From Dicyema japonicum (Eukaryota; Dicyemida; Rhombozoa; Dicyemidae), in NCBI GenBank assembly GCA_011109175.1, contig RDEW01000017.1, positions 813,855 to 877,854 of the forward strand: 64,000 nt of DNA, written 5' to 3'. Below the pieces are notes generated by a model that searched no databases, was not told where the DNA came from, and saw nothing but the letters and a program-made list of their open reading frames with translations. This document shows positions 22,531-33,018 of the stretch, one piece after another; positions within the stretch are counted from its first letter, which is position 1; each line of letters opens with the position of its first letter. The translations under genes and the position numbers were made by a program.

Positions 22531-25016
22531 TCGGGCATCAATTCTGGCATATTTGTTAAATATAGCGTTTTTAGAAATAAAGCGAATAGGGCCTGAGAAA
22601 GACATGGATAGTTTTTGGTAGGGGGGTTTGTGTGAAATAGACTTATTCGTATCCACAAATTTCATGTTTTGCTTTTGACAAATAAAGAGCGTAAATGGAT
22701 TTGCTGCAAAGAATATATTTTCACATAATCCAAAATAAAAACAAGGATGACTTTCTAAACTTTTCGAGGACCTAACATTTCAGAATTCACCATGAAATCA
22801 AAAAGATGCTGAGTGGACATGGACTTTGTCGCACAACTGCATTGTGAGGCTTTCTGTCCTCCAAAAAGTAATATTAAGGTTTCATATTTCACTTTAGGAC
22901 AGACAAGTGTCGTCAAGCTTACGAAATTACAAGATCTGTCACAAAATACTGACTGTAAAACTATTCAAGAGACATTTAAAGGGCCACTATCCACTTTATT
23001 GCAAAAAATGCAGCAAAGGATTTTACAGGAAGGATAGGTGGAATGAACACATGTGCTCTTTATTATAAAAATAAATTATTGTGACGTCAACGACCAAATG
23101 TTAGTAGCATGCATTGAGGCATAGAAGCTATCGCTAAGACTACGTTCTAGATCGTCGTTTCTGGCCGATTTCGACCTCCCATAGTCGGTATAGGATCACT
23201 TCATTAGGTGGGACATTCATTCTCTATTAGTCGCCACTATAATTTATCGTCGTATAGCATCACGTCCGGCTAATAAGTCTTACTTATTATTCTAAAACAA
23301 ATGGTTACCGGCTTCTTTTCGAAAGAAAAACGAAATTTTTAATTTCGTTCAAAAACATGTTCGACGTAGTATGGGACAAAAAAGGAAGACCTTGACATCG
23401 GTCTCCGATTTTCAGATTAATTAGGGTGAATTAAAGAATGGATTAGGGTGTATTAGAAAATGTGTTAGGGTAAATAAAAGAATGAATTATGTTGTACTAG
23501 AGAATGGATTTGGATGTATTAGAGCAGAGCTTTTCAAAAAATAATTCTCGAGCAATAATACGACAAGCAGGGATTATCAAGTTTTCGCCAATATTGTGAG
23601 GTTTTAGTTGTTTTGCTATCACTTCTGAGATCAGGTATAAACATTTCAATGATTCCTTTGTGTTTAGAAAAGTTTCACTGAACATCATTTGACTAGATCT
23701 ACGATTCATAGTAAAAACCAAATAATACTTAAGTTGTTTTTTTCAAATGGATAAAATAATCCACAGATTTTTAGTCCGGATGCTTGGAAGTAAAATGTCT
23801 CTTTAGTTTGCTAAGAACCATAGCATTACTTGCCAAAAATCCATGCAAATTAGACATTTAGGTAGTTTATTGTTATTTTTGCATATACATCCAAATGACA
23901 TACAAGAATCTTTATAAGAACGACGAACTGATTTACCCATAAGCACGTTGATGCGCACGTTATTAAAAAATTTATAAATAATGGTTAACCAATGTAAATG
24001 TCATTTAATGTATAATAAAAAATGATTATTTTAATTTTAGTAATTATTTTAATTCGTTTATCTTTTTAAATTAATTAAGTCAAAAATGTATATAAATTTA
24101 TTCAAATTTGTATTTGGCAGGCGGCACACTAGAAATTGTCTTGCGGCACACCGTTTGACAACCTCTGGGTTAAAGAGTACCGAAATTTCTATTGCACGGA
24201 AAAGAAAAAATTGCGAAATAAAAAATACATGACAAATGACTATAAAAATTTTATTTCTAATTTTTTGAGAAAATAATTATCCCACATTGTGAAATAAAAA
24301 TTTCGATACTTTCAGAAATTCTTAAAAACTGTGAACTTGATAATTTGTTTTTGAATACATTTCAAGGATGAATGGATGAAACTGGGATCTTTTTTCAATC
24401 TTCCCTTTTTGAACAATTTCATGTATTTATAGAAAGGGCATAAAGCAATGAAAAGTGAGAATAACTATAGTTTTTTGTGCTAATGCAACTATAACAATAA
24501 AAATTAAACCTTTCGTTATTAGGCAAGTCAAAGACCATAATGTTTAAGATGTTGACTTGGAAATATATTTACTATGCAAATTAAAGGGTTTGGATGACAA
24601 CATAACTTTTTGAGGTTATCAGTCATTTTAGTGATGATTTTAATTAAATCATAATTATTTAAACAAAAAAATCAAATCAAAAGTGGTCCCCGCCTACATA
24701 TCGACGTTCAGTTGCCTCTCGCAATCGCTACAGATGTAAACTGAAGTAATGAATTAAATGTTGAGAAAAAAGTTTTTTTTACTTATAGATAATGCTCCAA
24801 ATCATGTTTTAACAAAATATTTTGAAAATTAAAAATTTTATTCCTTCAAAAAAACACAACTGCTAATCTTCAACCAGTCGATTCAGTCATAATCAAGAAC
24901 TTTAAGCATTATTATGAAAAAGACTTATTTTTGATTACATGGAAGTCCTTAATTAGAAAAATAAATTTTTGTGAATTTACGAAAGGGCATCATTATGGTA
25001 TCTCACGCATGAAGTA
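22531..25016. other. AT-rich intergenic region, no recognised gene
   Basis: About 2.5 kb without a supportable gene. Short open frames at 22,813-23,037 (+) and 23,497-23,721 (-) show no known family. A short run at 23,415-23,520 repeats GGATTAGGGTGTATTAG-like units loosely three or four times. I see nothing else. Confidence 0.5.
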
Positions 25017-25024
25017 AAGAAAAC
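25017..25024. repeat. MULE target-site duplication, left copy
   Basis: AAGAAAAC, directly before the element; the same 8 bp occur at 27,688-27,695 directly after it. MULE insertions usually duplicate 8-11 bp. Confidence 0.65.
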
Positions 25025-27687
25025 GGTTCCCATTCAAAATGGCCTCTTTCAAAATGGCCTCCATTCAAAATGGCCTCCATTCAAAATGGCCTCCAATAAA
25101 ATTTCTCAGGTTTTGGATAAGTTCATCAATAGACATCACGAGATATTTTACCAAGGTCCTCGACATCTTTAGGTAAAAAAGTCATCTTTTTAAATCTTAT
25201 AAAAATTGATTTTACCAAGGTCCTCGACATCTTTAGGTGAAAAAGTCATCTTTTTAAATCTTATAAAAATTGATTTTAACAGGTCCTATGGGTAAGTGGA
25301 ACATTTTACCAAGGTCCTCGACATCTTTAGGTGAAAAAGTCATCTTTTTGAAATCTTATAAAAATTGATTTTAACAGGTCCTATGGGTAAGTGGAACAAT
25401 TTACCAAGGTCCTCGACATCTTTAGGTAAAAAAGTCATCTTTTTTAATATTTTTATATAAGTTTAAAATGAAATATTTATTTTCAAAGAAAAAAAGGAAA
25501 ATGATTATAAATGTTAATAGAACACATATTCTACTAAATTGAATATATAGTCTGTCGGATCCATATTAAGTAATATTTGTTCTTGAACAAATCTCAATAT
25601 ATTCTCAGATAAAGCGATATATTTAGTTTTTCTAAGAATTTTTTCTCCATTTTGTAATCTTAAGAATTTAATCATTATGCCTTCTTCTTTTATCAATTTC
25701 TTTACAAAATTTCTTGGCGTCTTGTTTAGTGTCCCAAATGTACTTCTAAAAACGTTGTGCCAGCCTTCAATGGAGTTATTTGTCCGAGGTAAGTCCTCAT
25801 ATAGATTATCCAGATTATTCCAATAATTAATTGGAAATCTTGGAATTAATCCATTTTCTTGATTTCCGATATAATTGATCAAGAAATATTGATATAATGG
25901 AGTTAGAATCACAGGAAAATCTGATCTCGACACTATCCAATCAAAAGTGTTCTTTACAGTATGTGTAGGAATAAAGGAGAGGCATTTCAACAGTTTTACA
26001 AATCTATCGTTAATTTTAAATCACATTTAACCTATTTATATCTTCATTATTTATGTCGTTGAAAATTCCTAGTTCCAATATTTTTTTATTAATATTTTGT
26101 CCTAGATGGAACATGCAGCAATTTATCCGTGCGTTTGGAAATGATTTTTGAAAAGAGTTTATTGCTCCTTTTTCAAAATCTGAGACAATAACTCTTGGTT
26201 CTAAATCCGGAATGAGACGTTTAATTATTTGAAGCATTGTGTCATATTCATTTTCAGTTTTTGATGTTAAAAGACAGAAAATTATTGGAATTACATGGTG
26301 ATTAATTATTACCGATATTGTGAATAATTGCTTCCAAGGAAGAGGGCAGACAGAAAAAGTCCCATCAATAGACCATATTTTATGATTTTTTAATGGTGTC
26401 GTCATTTCAGAATTAAAAAAAATAACCATATTTGTCTCAACATCTGATAAGTTAATCATTAATATACCAATATTTTGGCGAAAACTGTGTCCAAACTGAT
26501 AGAATCTATGCCCTCGTAAGGTATACATTAAATTCTCCTCAATATTAAGAACTGAATCATCACTTTCGTGTGGGATACTTTTTCTTGTTCTATTAATCAG
26601 TTGTTCCAGAGAAGAATGAGTCCCTGTCAAAGCAATAGTTGTCAAATTTTGTCCAAGCAGAGAATTATTAATAATCTGTCTAGGACCCATATCACATAAG
26701 AGTGATTTCTGCTTTATGTCCTCCCGTATTAAGGCTCTCTTGACAAATTCACTCCTTGGAAGATGATTATGTTGCTTCAGACTCCAAACTTCATCACAGG
26801 ATTGAATAGTTTTTACAGATCCAGGACAAGTACGATCTGAGCACCTCCAATATGTGATATGTCCCTTCCTGTATTTTAAATGATAAAGATTTCCATCATG
26901 TTCTAAACTTCTATTTCCCTTTTGGTTAACAAGAAACGGCATGCAATAGTGAATCAATTAATTAATTAAATTATTCAAAAGTTTTATTATAATAAAAGAA
27001 ATTAAAAGAGACAATAACTTATTAAATTTAGTTTTAATAAAAATAATTAATTTTTATTCCAAAGTCAATTAGTATCTTAAAATCATAGGGTTTGGAGGAC
27101 TTTGGTAAAATGTTCCGCTCACCCATAGGATCCCTTAAAATCAATTTTTATAAGATTTAAAAAAGATGACTTTTTTACCTAAAGATGTCGAGGACCTTGG
27201 TAAAATGTTCCACTTACCCATAGGACTCCTTAAAATCAATTTTTATAAGATTTAAAAAAGATGACTTTTTTACCTAAAGATGTCGAGGACCTTGGTAAAA
27301 TGTTCCACTTACCCATAGGACTTCTTAAAATCAATTTTTATAAGATTTAAAAAAGATGACTTTTTTACCTAAAGATGTCGAGGACCTTGGTAAAATCAAT
27401 TTTTATAAGATTTAAAAAAGATGACTTTTTTACCTAAAGATGTCGTTTCGCTAAAATCTCGTGATGTTTATTGATGAACTTATCCAAAACCTGAAAAAAT
27501 TAATTGGAGGCCATTTTGAATGGAGGCCATTTTGAATGGAGGCCATTTTGAATGGAGGCCGTTTTGAATGGAGGCCATTTTGAATGGAGGCCATTTTGAA
27601 TGGAGGCCATTTTGAATGGAGGCCGTTTTGAATGGAGGCCATTTTGAATGGAGGCCATTTTGAAAGAGGCCATTTTGAATGGACACG
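25025..27687. mobile_element. Complete Mutator-like element (MULE) with tandem-repeat inverted termini
   Basis: 2663 bp. The two ends are inverted copies: outermost GGTTCCCATTC (left) and GTGTCCATTC (right, reverse), then 16-bp units reading ATTCAAAATGGCCTCC, about four at the left and eleven at the right. Inside them lies a single-copy block with TCAGGTTTTGGATAAGTTC, then a second array of about 95-bp units containing GGTCCTCGACATCTTTAGG, about four per side. A transposase gene lies between on the minus strand. An 8-bp direct duplication flanks the element. The unequal repeat numbers show that the termini expand and contract. Because ends, duplication and catalytic residues are all intact, a recent insertion is likely. 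Confidence 0.88.
25514..26957 (-). CDS. MULE transposase with FLYWCH finger, two exons
   Basis: Cuts and pastes the element. Removing a 28-nt GT-AG intron (26,031-26,004) leaves 1416 nt, 471 residues, with no stop. Residues about 10-67 form a FLYWCH-type zinc finger (HLKYRKGHITYWRCS ... CPGSV ... HNHLP). The MULE/RNase-H-like core follows: first Asp 198 in WSIDGTF, second Asp 260 in VSDFEKGA, a CMFHLGQN zinc/histidine box, and Glu 388 in NNSIEGWHN, completing the DDE triad. Start taken as the first ATG, 26,957; an alternative ATG lies five codons later. The C-terminus stops at 25,514. The intron length matches host introns, so the element is spliced by host machinery. Confidence 0.92.
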
Positions 27688-27835
27688 AAGAAAACACAAT
27701 AAAAATTGTTTCAAAAAACATGGGCAATCGAATGTCATTAAAATCTGCTAATGAAAATATGCAAAATTTTGTTTTGACTGAGTACAAAAAACTGGAATAA
27801 CTTGCTAATAAAAAAAATTTGTGAAGAATATATTG

Positions 27836-28150
27836 TCGCCGGGTGGCATAGTTGTTAGGTGTCGTCTAAAGTGACTTAGGTTACGGGTTCGATTCTCGCT
27901 GCTGTTCACCTGGTGGAAGGTTCCACGCATCTACGATGTTAAAAGGGTTTGACGAGTGACGCCCTCACCAGTGGATACTCTAGAAAGGACCCACGCACAA
28001 GAAAAAGAAAAAAAAGAAGTGAAGATCAGTCCTTGGTTCTACGATTAGTTAAAATTAACTGTTCTTTACTTAAATAAAGTGTGTGTCCTCCCTATGCGGA
28101 GCTATAAATATTATGGCTCACGTGAAAAGGCTTTATTATTATTATGTCGA
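27836..28150 (+). repeat. tRNA-derived SINE with LINE-like 3' tail
   Basis: The 5' part looks like a tRNA promoter: A-box-like TGGCATAGTTGTTAGG (27,844-27,859) and B box GGTTCGATTCTC (27,886-27,897), spaced as in tRNA genes. A tRNA-unrelated body follows, with an A-rich stretch at about 27,999-28,017. The end reads GGAGCTATAAATATTATGGCTC, CGTGAAAAGG and then TTATTATTATT. That end closely resembles the tail of RTE-like LINE copies at 62,937-62,990 and 44,655-44,705. SINEs commonly borrow the 3' tail of the LINE that mobilises them. It is not a functional tRNA gene: no acceptor stem can be closed. Confidence 0.8.
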
Positions 28151-28261
28151 CGAGGGAATAATTAGTGCTGAAAAAGGAAAGATTATTATATATGAAAACA
28201 TAAATATTAATTACAATTGAATTAGTATTTTTATTACTTTCACAATCCGAAAGGCGTCCAA

Positions 28262-28292
28262 TTTTTTGTTCGGATTAATGAGGGTTTACTGT
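28262..28292 (-). repeat. Pogo/Tigger-like terminal repeat
   Basis: Reverse strand reads TACAGTAAACCCTCATTAATCCGAAC, close to the canonical end of pogo/Tigger elements. The other end and a transposase are not present; probably a solo end or truncated element. Confidence 0.5.
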
Positions 28293-28329
28293 ACATAAAA
28301 AATACAATATTAGGGGAAAATTAGCGATT

Positions 28330-28440
28330 ACTATTTTAATTATTATTACCTCCAGGATCACTGGGTCAAAGAGAAAGAAAAAGTTTTCAACTAAGTGATC
28401 CCAGACCGACGAGGTAGAGGACGAGTTCAGGCGGGTCTAT
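28330..28440 (-). mobile_element. 2A-type LINE 3' UTR fragment
   Basis: Begins with the reverse of the (TAA)n tail and continues CCAGGATCACTGGGTCAAAGAGAAAG and CTAAGTGATCCCAGACCGACGAGG, the reverse complement of the end of the element at 18,987-21,838. A severely 5'-truncated insertion. Confidence 0.8.
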
Positions 28441-28565
28441 TTTAATTTTTTTAAACAAAATAATTTTTTAATTAATAAATAAAATACCTTTCTTATTTTT
28501 AACATGCTATTTAATTTAAAAATAATTTTCAAATAAAATTTTATTAAAAATTTAAATAATTACGC

Positions 28566-28650
28566 TTCCGCGAGAGACTGGTTGGTTCCGAGAACGTATC
28601 TCGTTGGCTATTGTTAGGGGAAATAGCATGGCCATTCAGATGCCTAAATT
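28566..28650 (+). mobile_element. RLE-type LINE, 3'-terminal 80 bp fragment
   Basis: Practically identical to 31,869-31,953, the last coding bases of the larger element that starts 360 bp downstream, in the same orientation. The two copies are therefore head to tail, with the short one upstream. Confidence 0.9.
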
Positions 28651-29009
28651 TAATTTTTATTAATTACCTTAATAAATTTTTTTCTTATTACGCTTTTGCA
28701 GATATGATTTAAAAAATTAAAAAATATTGAAAAAATGTATAAATTATTTTACTTTATGTAGTTGATGCGCTTTTCTATTGGGGGAGAAGATGAACTGTAT
28801 TAATAATAAAAAGATTCCTTTGATTTAAAATATATGAAATGCAGATTGAACATATGACTTATTAACTTTTTGAGTGTAATGATACTTTCAGATAATACGC
28901 CTTCTGAATTTGGACAAAAATTAACCAGGAATTTATTCTGAATCAGAAGGGAGATTTTTTTGATTTTATAAATTCAAATATATACAGTTCTATCTCCTAT
29001 TATCTATTC

Positions 29010-31975
29010 ATGTCTGTTTTTTATGATGTACTACACGAAGACACCTCATGCAAAGGGTGCAGAGTATCCAATTCCCGCAAGTGCGGGATTCGATGTTCTG
29101 TATGTGTTGGTTACTACCACATAGGTTGTGAAAAACTATCCAAGAAAATTGCTCGATCACTTCCCTCGTGGTCGTGCCGTCTGGAACTCACTAAAATTGA
29201 ACCTCATGATCATTTTGTGTCATCATCATCTGTATCAGATCTTCTGGAAGCCATGTCTCCGGAGGATTTTCTGGTTTTATTATCAAACACGCGACAAAGG
29301 AAGATTATCCCTGTCAGGATCCCCAAGGCTTCCCGGATCTCAATTGCTTCTGCCCTTTCTTCTTGCATTGAGAAAGCTGTGTCCAATGGCTCGAAAAAGG
29401 ATTGGATGGTTCTTTTCTCTTTCCCTGTCCCTGGCTATGGGTTAGAGAGTAAGCCTGCCCCATCTTCTCGGAAACCCTCTCTATCCCATGTCCTGAAGAA
29501 GCGCGTGAGTGCCTTTATGGATTCATGGGAGTCCCTGGCTGAAGAATTATTTGTTTCCCCAGTTGATTACTTCCCAAAGTCCAATTCCAACAATCCAGTA
29601 TGGCTCCTGAGAGGCTTCGCTCTCGTGTCAGGAGGAAATTGATGGAGGGCGATCTTACTGCTGCAGTTCGAACTGTTTGTACGGATTCTGACCCGGTGAA
29701 AGCCACTCAGGAGACACTCTGTATATTGGGACAGAAACATCCTCCTGAACCAGAAGACTTTTGTAAACCTGTTCGTCCAGAACAATCTATGCATGATATT
29801 TCCACTTCAGCCATTTACAACGCTCTTTGTTCTTTCCGAAGAAGTAGCAGTGGAGGAGTTGACGGTCTCAAACCTGGCCATCTGTCAGACTTGGTGTCCC
29901 ATTCTGTCGGCAGGCCTGGATCGCTACTCTTGGAGCGAACCCGGGATCTCGTAGCTCGCATGCTTTCCGGAAACGTTTCCGATTTTGGTCGGAATCTCCT
30001 CTTTTCGGCGAATCTAACGGGCCTTGGAAAGAAAGATGGTGGTATTCGCCCCATTGCAATTGGAAACGTATTTCGACGTTTATCCGCAAAAATGGCTTGT
30101 CGTTTTGTTATCTCCCGAATTTCAGCCGAATTTTGTCCTTCGCAGCTTGGTGTCGGAATCAATGGCGGCTGTGAAGCTGGGATCCACGCAGTGAGAGAAT
30201 TTGCGTCACAATCAGCTGAATTGAATGTTGAGGACAGAGTTTTATTCAAATTGGACCTCCGGAATGCCTTCAATTCAGTCAGAAGGGACACCGTCCTTGA
30301 TACCTGTAGGAGGAGGATTCCTCAGATTTATCCCTTTGTATATCTCGCGTATTCGGATCCATCCCCTCTTGTTTTTGGCAGTGGAATTATTTCGTCCGGA
30401 TCCGGAGTTCAACAGGGGGACCCACTCGGTCCTCTTCTATTTTCCTTGTCTATCGACCATATTGCCCAGGACCGTTGCACTCCACTGAACGTCTGGTATC
30501 TGGACGATTGTATTCTCGGTGGAAGTCCCGATGATATTCTCTCCAAAGTTGCGTCGATCAGAAGTTTGTGTGGAAAAATCGGTCTGGAATTTAACAATGA
30601 AAAGTGCGAAGCAATTAATCTGAATTTGAGTTCCGATTCATTCTACCTTTTTCATAGAAAACTCTGCGAATCATCCCAGGGGTTAGGGAGACTCATATTG
30701 ATTCTCTCGACTTCCTTGGGTGTGGGATTTTGGTAAACCGGGTGAGGGAGTTATTGGAAGGCAAGAGGACTAATTTACGTCAGTATGCCGACAGGATGAG
30801 TTTTTTGGATCATGTCGCCTTTTTTATGCTGAAGAATTGTCTCCTTCTCCCAAAACTCCTTTTTATTCTACGGGGATCCCCATGCTACGCCGAAAAAGAC
30901 CTTCTATCGTTAATTGATATGGATATCCGGTCAACGATGGGGTCCATTCTTAATGTTCGTTTTGATGATTTCGGATGGTTACAGGCCTCACTCCCTGTAG
31001 CCTGCGGTGGTTTGGGTCTTTCTCTTCCTTCGGACGTTGCTTTGGGCGCCTATTTATCTTCGTTCGGCTCGTCAAGGCGTTTAGTGGATACGGTCCTTCA
31101 CTCTACTTCCGGACTAAACGTACCGCTGACGCCGTCGGGAGCCTGGGATGAATGGATGAATTTGTACCTGAATGCTCCGGTCAATTGTGATAAGCAAAAG
31201 TCCTATTTGTTTTGTGTCTTCGAAAAGAAGAAAGAGTCCCTTGAAAAGACGGAAGATGTAAGAAGGCTTGCCTGCCTCAAAACAGCCAGTTGCCACTCGA
31301 CGGGGGCCTGGATGAACGCTTATCCATCTGCCGAAATTGGAAACCTGTTGGATGATGAGGCTGTGAGAATAGCTACCTCGCTTCGTCTTGGTCTTAAATT
31401 GTGTGCCGAAAGAAAATGCCGCTGTGGACGTTGGATCGATCCTTTTGGTTATCATCCCTTGTCATGCAAGATGAGTGCGGGTCGTTTCCCCAGGCACTCC
31501 TGTCTTAACATGACATTAAAGAATTCCCTTGCCTCTGCTGGACACCATTGCCTATTAGAACCTGCTGGTCTTTCCCGAATCGATGGAAAACGCCCTGATG
31601 GGATGACGACTTTTCCATTCGCCAACGGACGAAACCTGATCTGGGACGTGACGTGTGTTGATACTTATTCCCCGTCTAATTTGGGTGCTTCTGCTTCAGA
31701 CCCAGGACATGCTTCGAAGCAGGCCGAGGAACGAAAGAGGAGGAAGTACCAGAGAATTTCGGAGGAGTATCTTTTTGTTCCATTCGTGGTGGAAACGTCA
31801 GGAATCCTTGGCCCCCAAGCAGATGAGTTGGTTCGTAAGATCGGCTCCATGATTCAAGCTGTGACCAAGGATCCGCGAGAGACTGGTTGGTTCCGAGAAC
31901 GTATCTCGTTGGCTATTGTTAGGGGAAATAGCATGGCCATTCAGATGCCTTAATTTAATTTTTACATTTAAAAGT
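29010..31975 (+). mobile_element. RLE-type LINE, near full length: PHD-like finger, reverse transcriptase, restriction-like endonuclease
   Basis: Three frames overlap, so two single-base breaks (near 29,620 and 30,733) split one protein of about 980 residues. Order: N-terminal Cys/His finger of PHD type (CKGC, CGIRCSVCVGYYHIGC, WSC; 29,050-29,180); linker with IPVRIPKASRISIAS; reverse transcriptase with SGGVDGLKPGHLSDL, PIAIGNVFRRL, LDLRNAFNSVRRD, GVQQGDPLGPLLF and WYLDDCILGGS (about 30,494); thumb with LPVACGGLGLS; then CRCGRW ... HPLSCK ... RH zinc ligands (31,415-31,500), EPAGLSRIDGKRPDGMT and WDVTCVDT (31,640), the KxPD...D pattern of restriction-like endonucleases. No APE domain is seen. 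Upstream ends are unclear. Elements with such endonucleases often insert at preferred sites. Confidence 0.88.
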
Positions 31976-32004
31976 GTTCTTTAAATAAATTGGGTTTAAT
32001 TTCA

Positions 32005-32700
32005 AAAAAAAAAATTTTTTTTTAATTAAAAAATTTAAAATCCTTGGGTAGGACAGCGTACTTATCCGTTTCCACCTCTCGGCCTTCTCAGCGGCAGAAC
32101 AGGCTTCATAGGCACTCTGGAGTAGGTTGCAAGGGGCAAACGTGTCGGTGCAGGTGACGTCCCAGATAAGAAGTTTCTCGGTTTCAAAAGGGAAGATTGT
32201 CATCCCATCTTATCCATCACCGTCACGCCTGCAAAGACCGATTGACTCGAGCATGGAGGGGTGTCCGGCAACGTCCAAAGCTCGCCCAACGGCCTTGTTC
32301 AAGGCCATGTGTCTGGGAAATCTGCCTGCACTATTCCTGCAGGAGAAAGGGTGTGGGCCAAAACAGTCGATCTGGTCTCCGCATCGGCCCTATGTGGAAC
32401 ACAGACTTTTAATCCCAATCGTAATGAGATTCCAAAATGGACGCATTCGTCATCCAGGAGGATACCCAAAACTCCATTGAGATTGGCGTTGAGCCAGACA
32501 CCTCTCTCGGAAGACGCCTCCGACCTTGGCGATGTTGGCTAGATGACACTAGCAAATCATCAAAAGGAATTACTGCATATATCATCGTCCAGGCCGCGCT
32601 GAGAGAACGCGGAAGGAAGGCAGGCCAAACGAGCATGGCCAGCGTCCTTGTCAATAGAGAATTAAGGCAGAGTGTAGAATCCTCTTGACATGGGTGTTAC
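32005..32700 (-). mobile_element. RLE-type LINE, endonuclease fragment (opposite orientation)
   Basis: Minus-strand reading gives MTIFPFETEKLLIWDVTCTDT (32,150-32,203) and, upstream, a degraded KRPDGMT-type motif and zinc-ligand region. The 3' end faces the 3' end of the larger plus-strand copy only about 30-50 bp away, so the two copies are tail to tail. Confidence 0.8.
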
Positions 32701-33018
32701 AGACCATTAGCGATGATGGATATGAAAGGATAGAAAGGTCCACAGGGTTGTGAATTCCAAGCCCCCGAGTCTCAATGGCAGCGTAGCTTGCTTCCATGAG
32801 TAATCCTCGGACAGGAAGTTGAAGATACGCTCCGCTGTCGTACAGAAGATCACGTTAATCTTTGGAGTTATAATTTATTTTATTTAAATAAATTATATTA
32901 AATTGTCTTTAAAAAATTTATTTTAAATAAATATGATCCTCACTATCTAGTGGACATTTTATAGTCACATCACCAAGTCTAATGATAATAATTCCCAAAG
33001 TAAATTAACCATAAATAA
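32701..33018. other. Spacer downstream of endophilin
   Basis: AT-rich with nothing recognisable apart from the tail of the LINE fragment and the likely 3' untranslated region of endophilin on the minus strand. Confidence 0.4.

Noticed and set aside
25021-27690. CRISPR-like array
   Set aside because: Direct repeats are 16 and about 95 bp units without variable spacers, arranged as inverted termini around a transposase in a eukaryotic genome.
27451-27787. Three overlapping minus-strand open frames with a 16-residue periodic protein (SIQNGLHSKWPPFKMA type)
   Set aside because: The 16-bp MULE terminal repeat lacks stops in these frames and its period is not a multiple of three, so all frames read as a repeat. 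No initiation context or conservation supports a protein.
27838-27905. Functional tRNA gene
   Set aside because: A and B boxes are present, but the acceptor stem and anticodon arm do not close; it is the head of a SINE.
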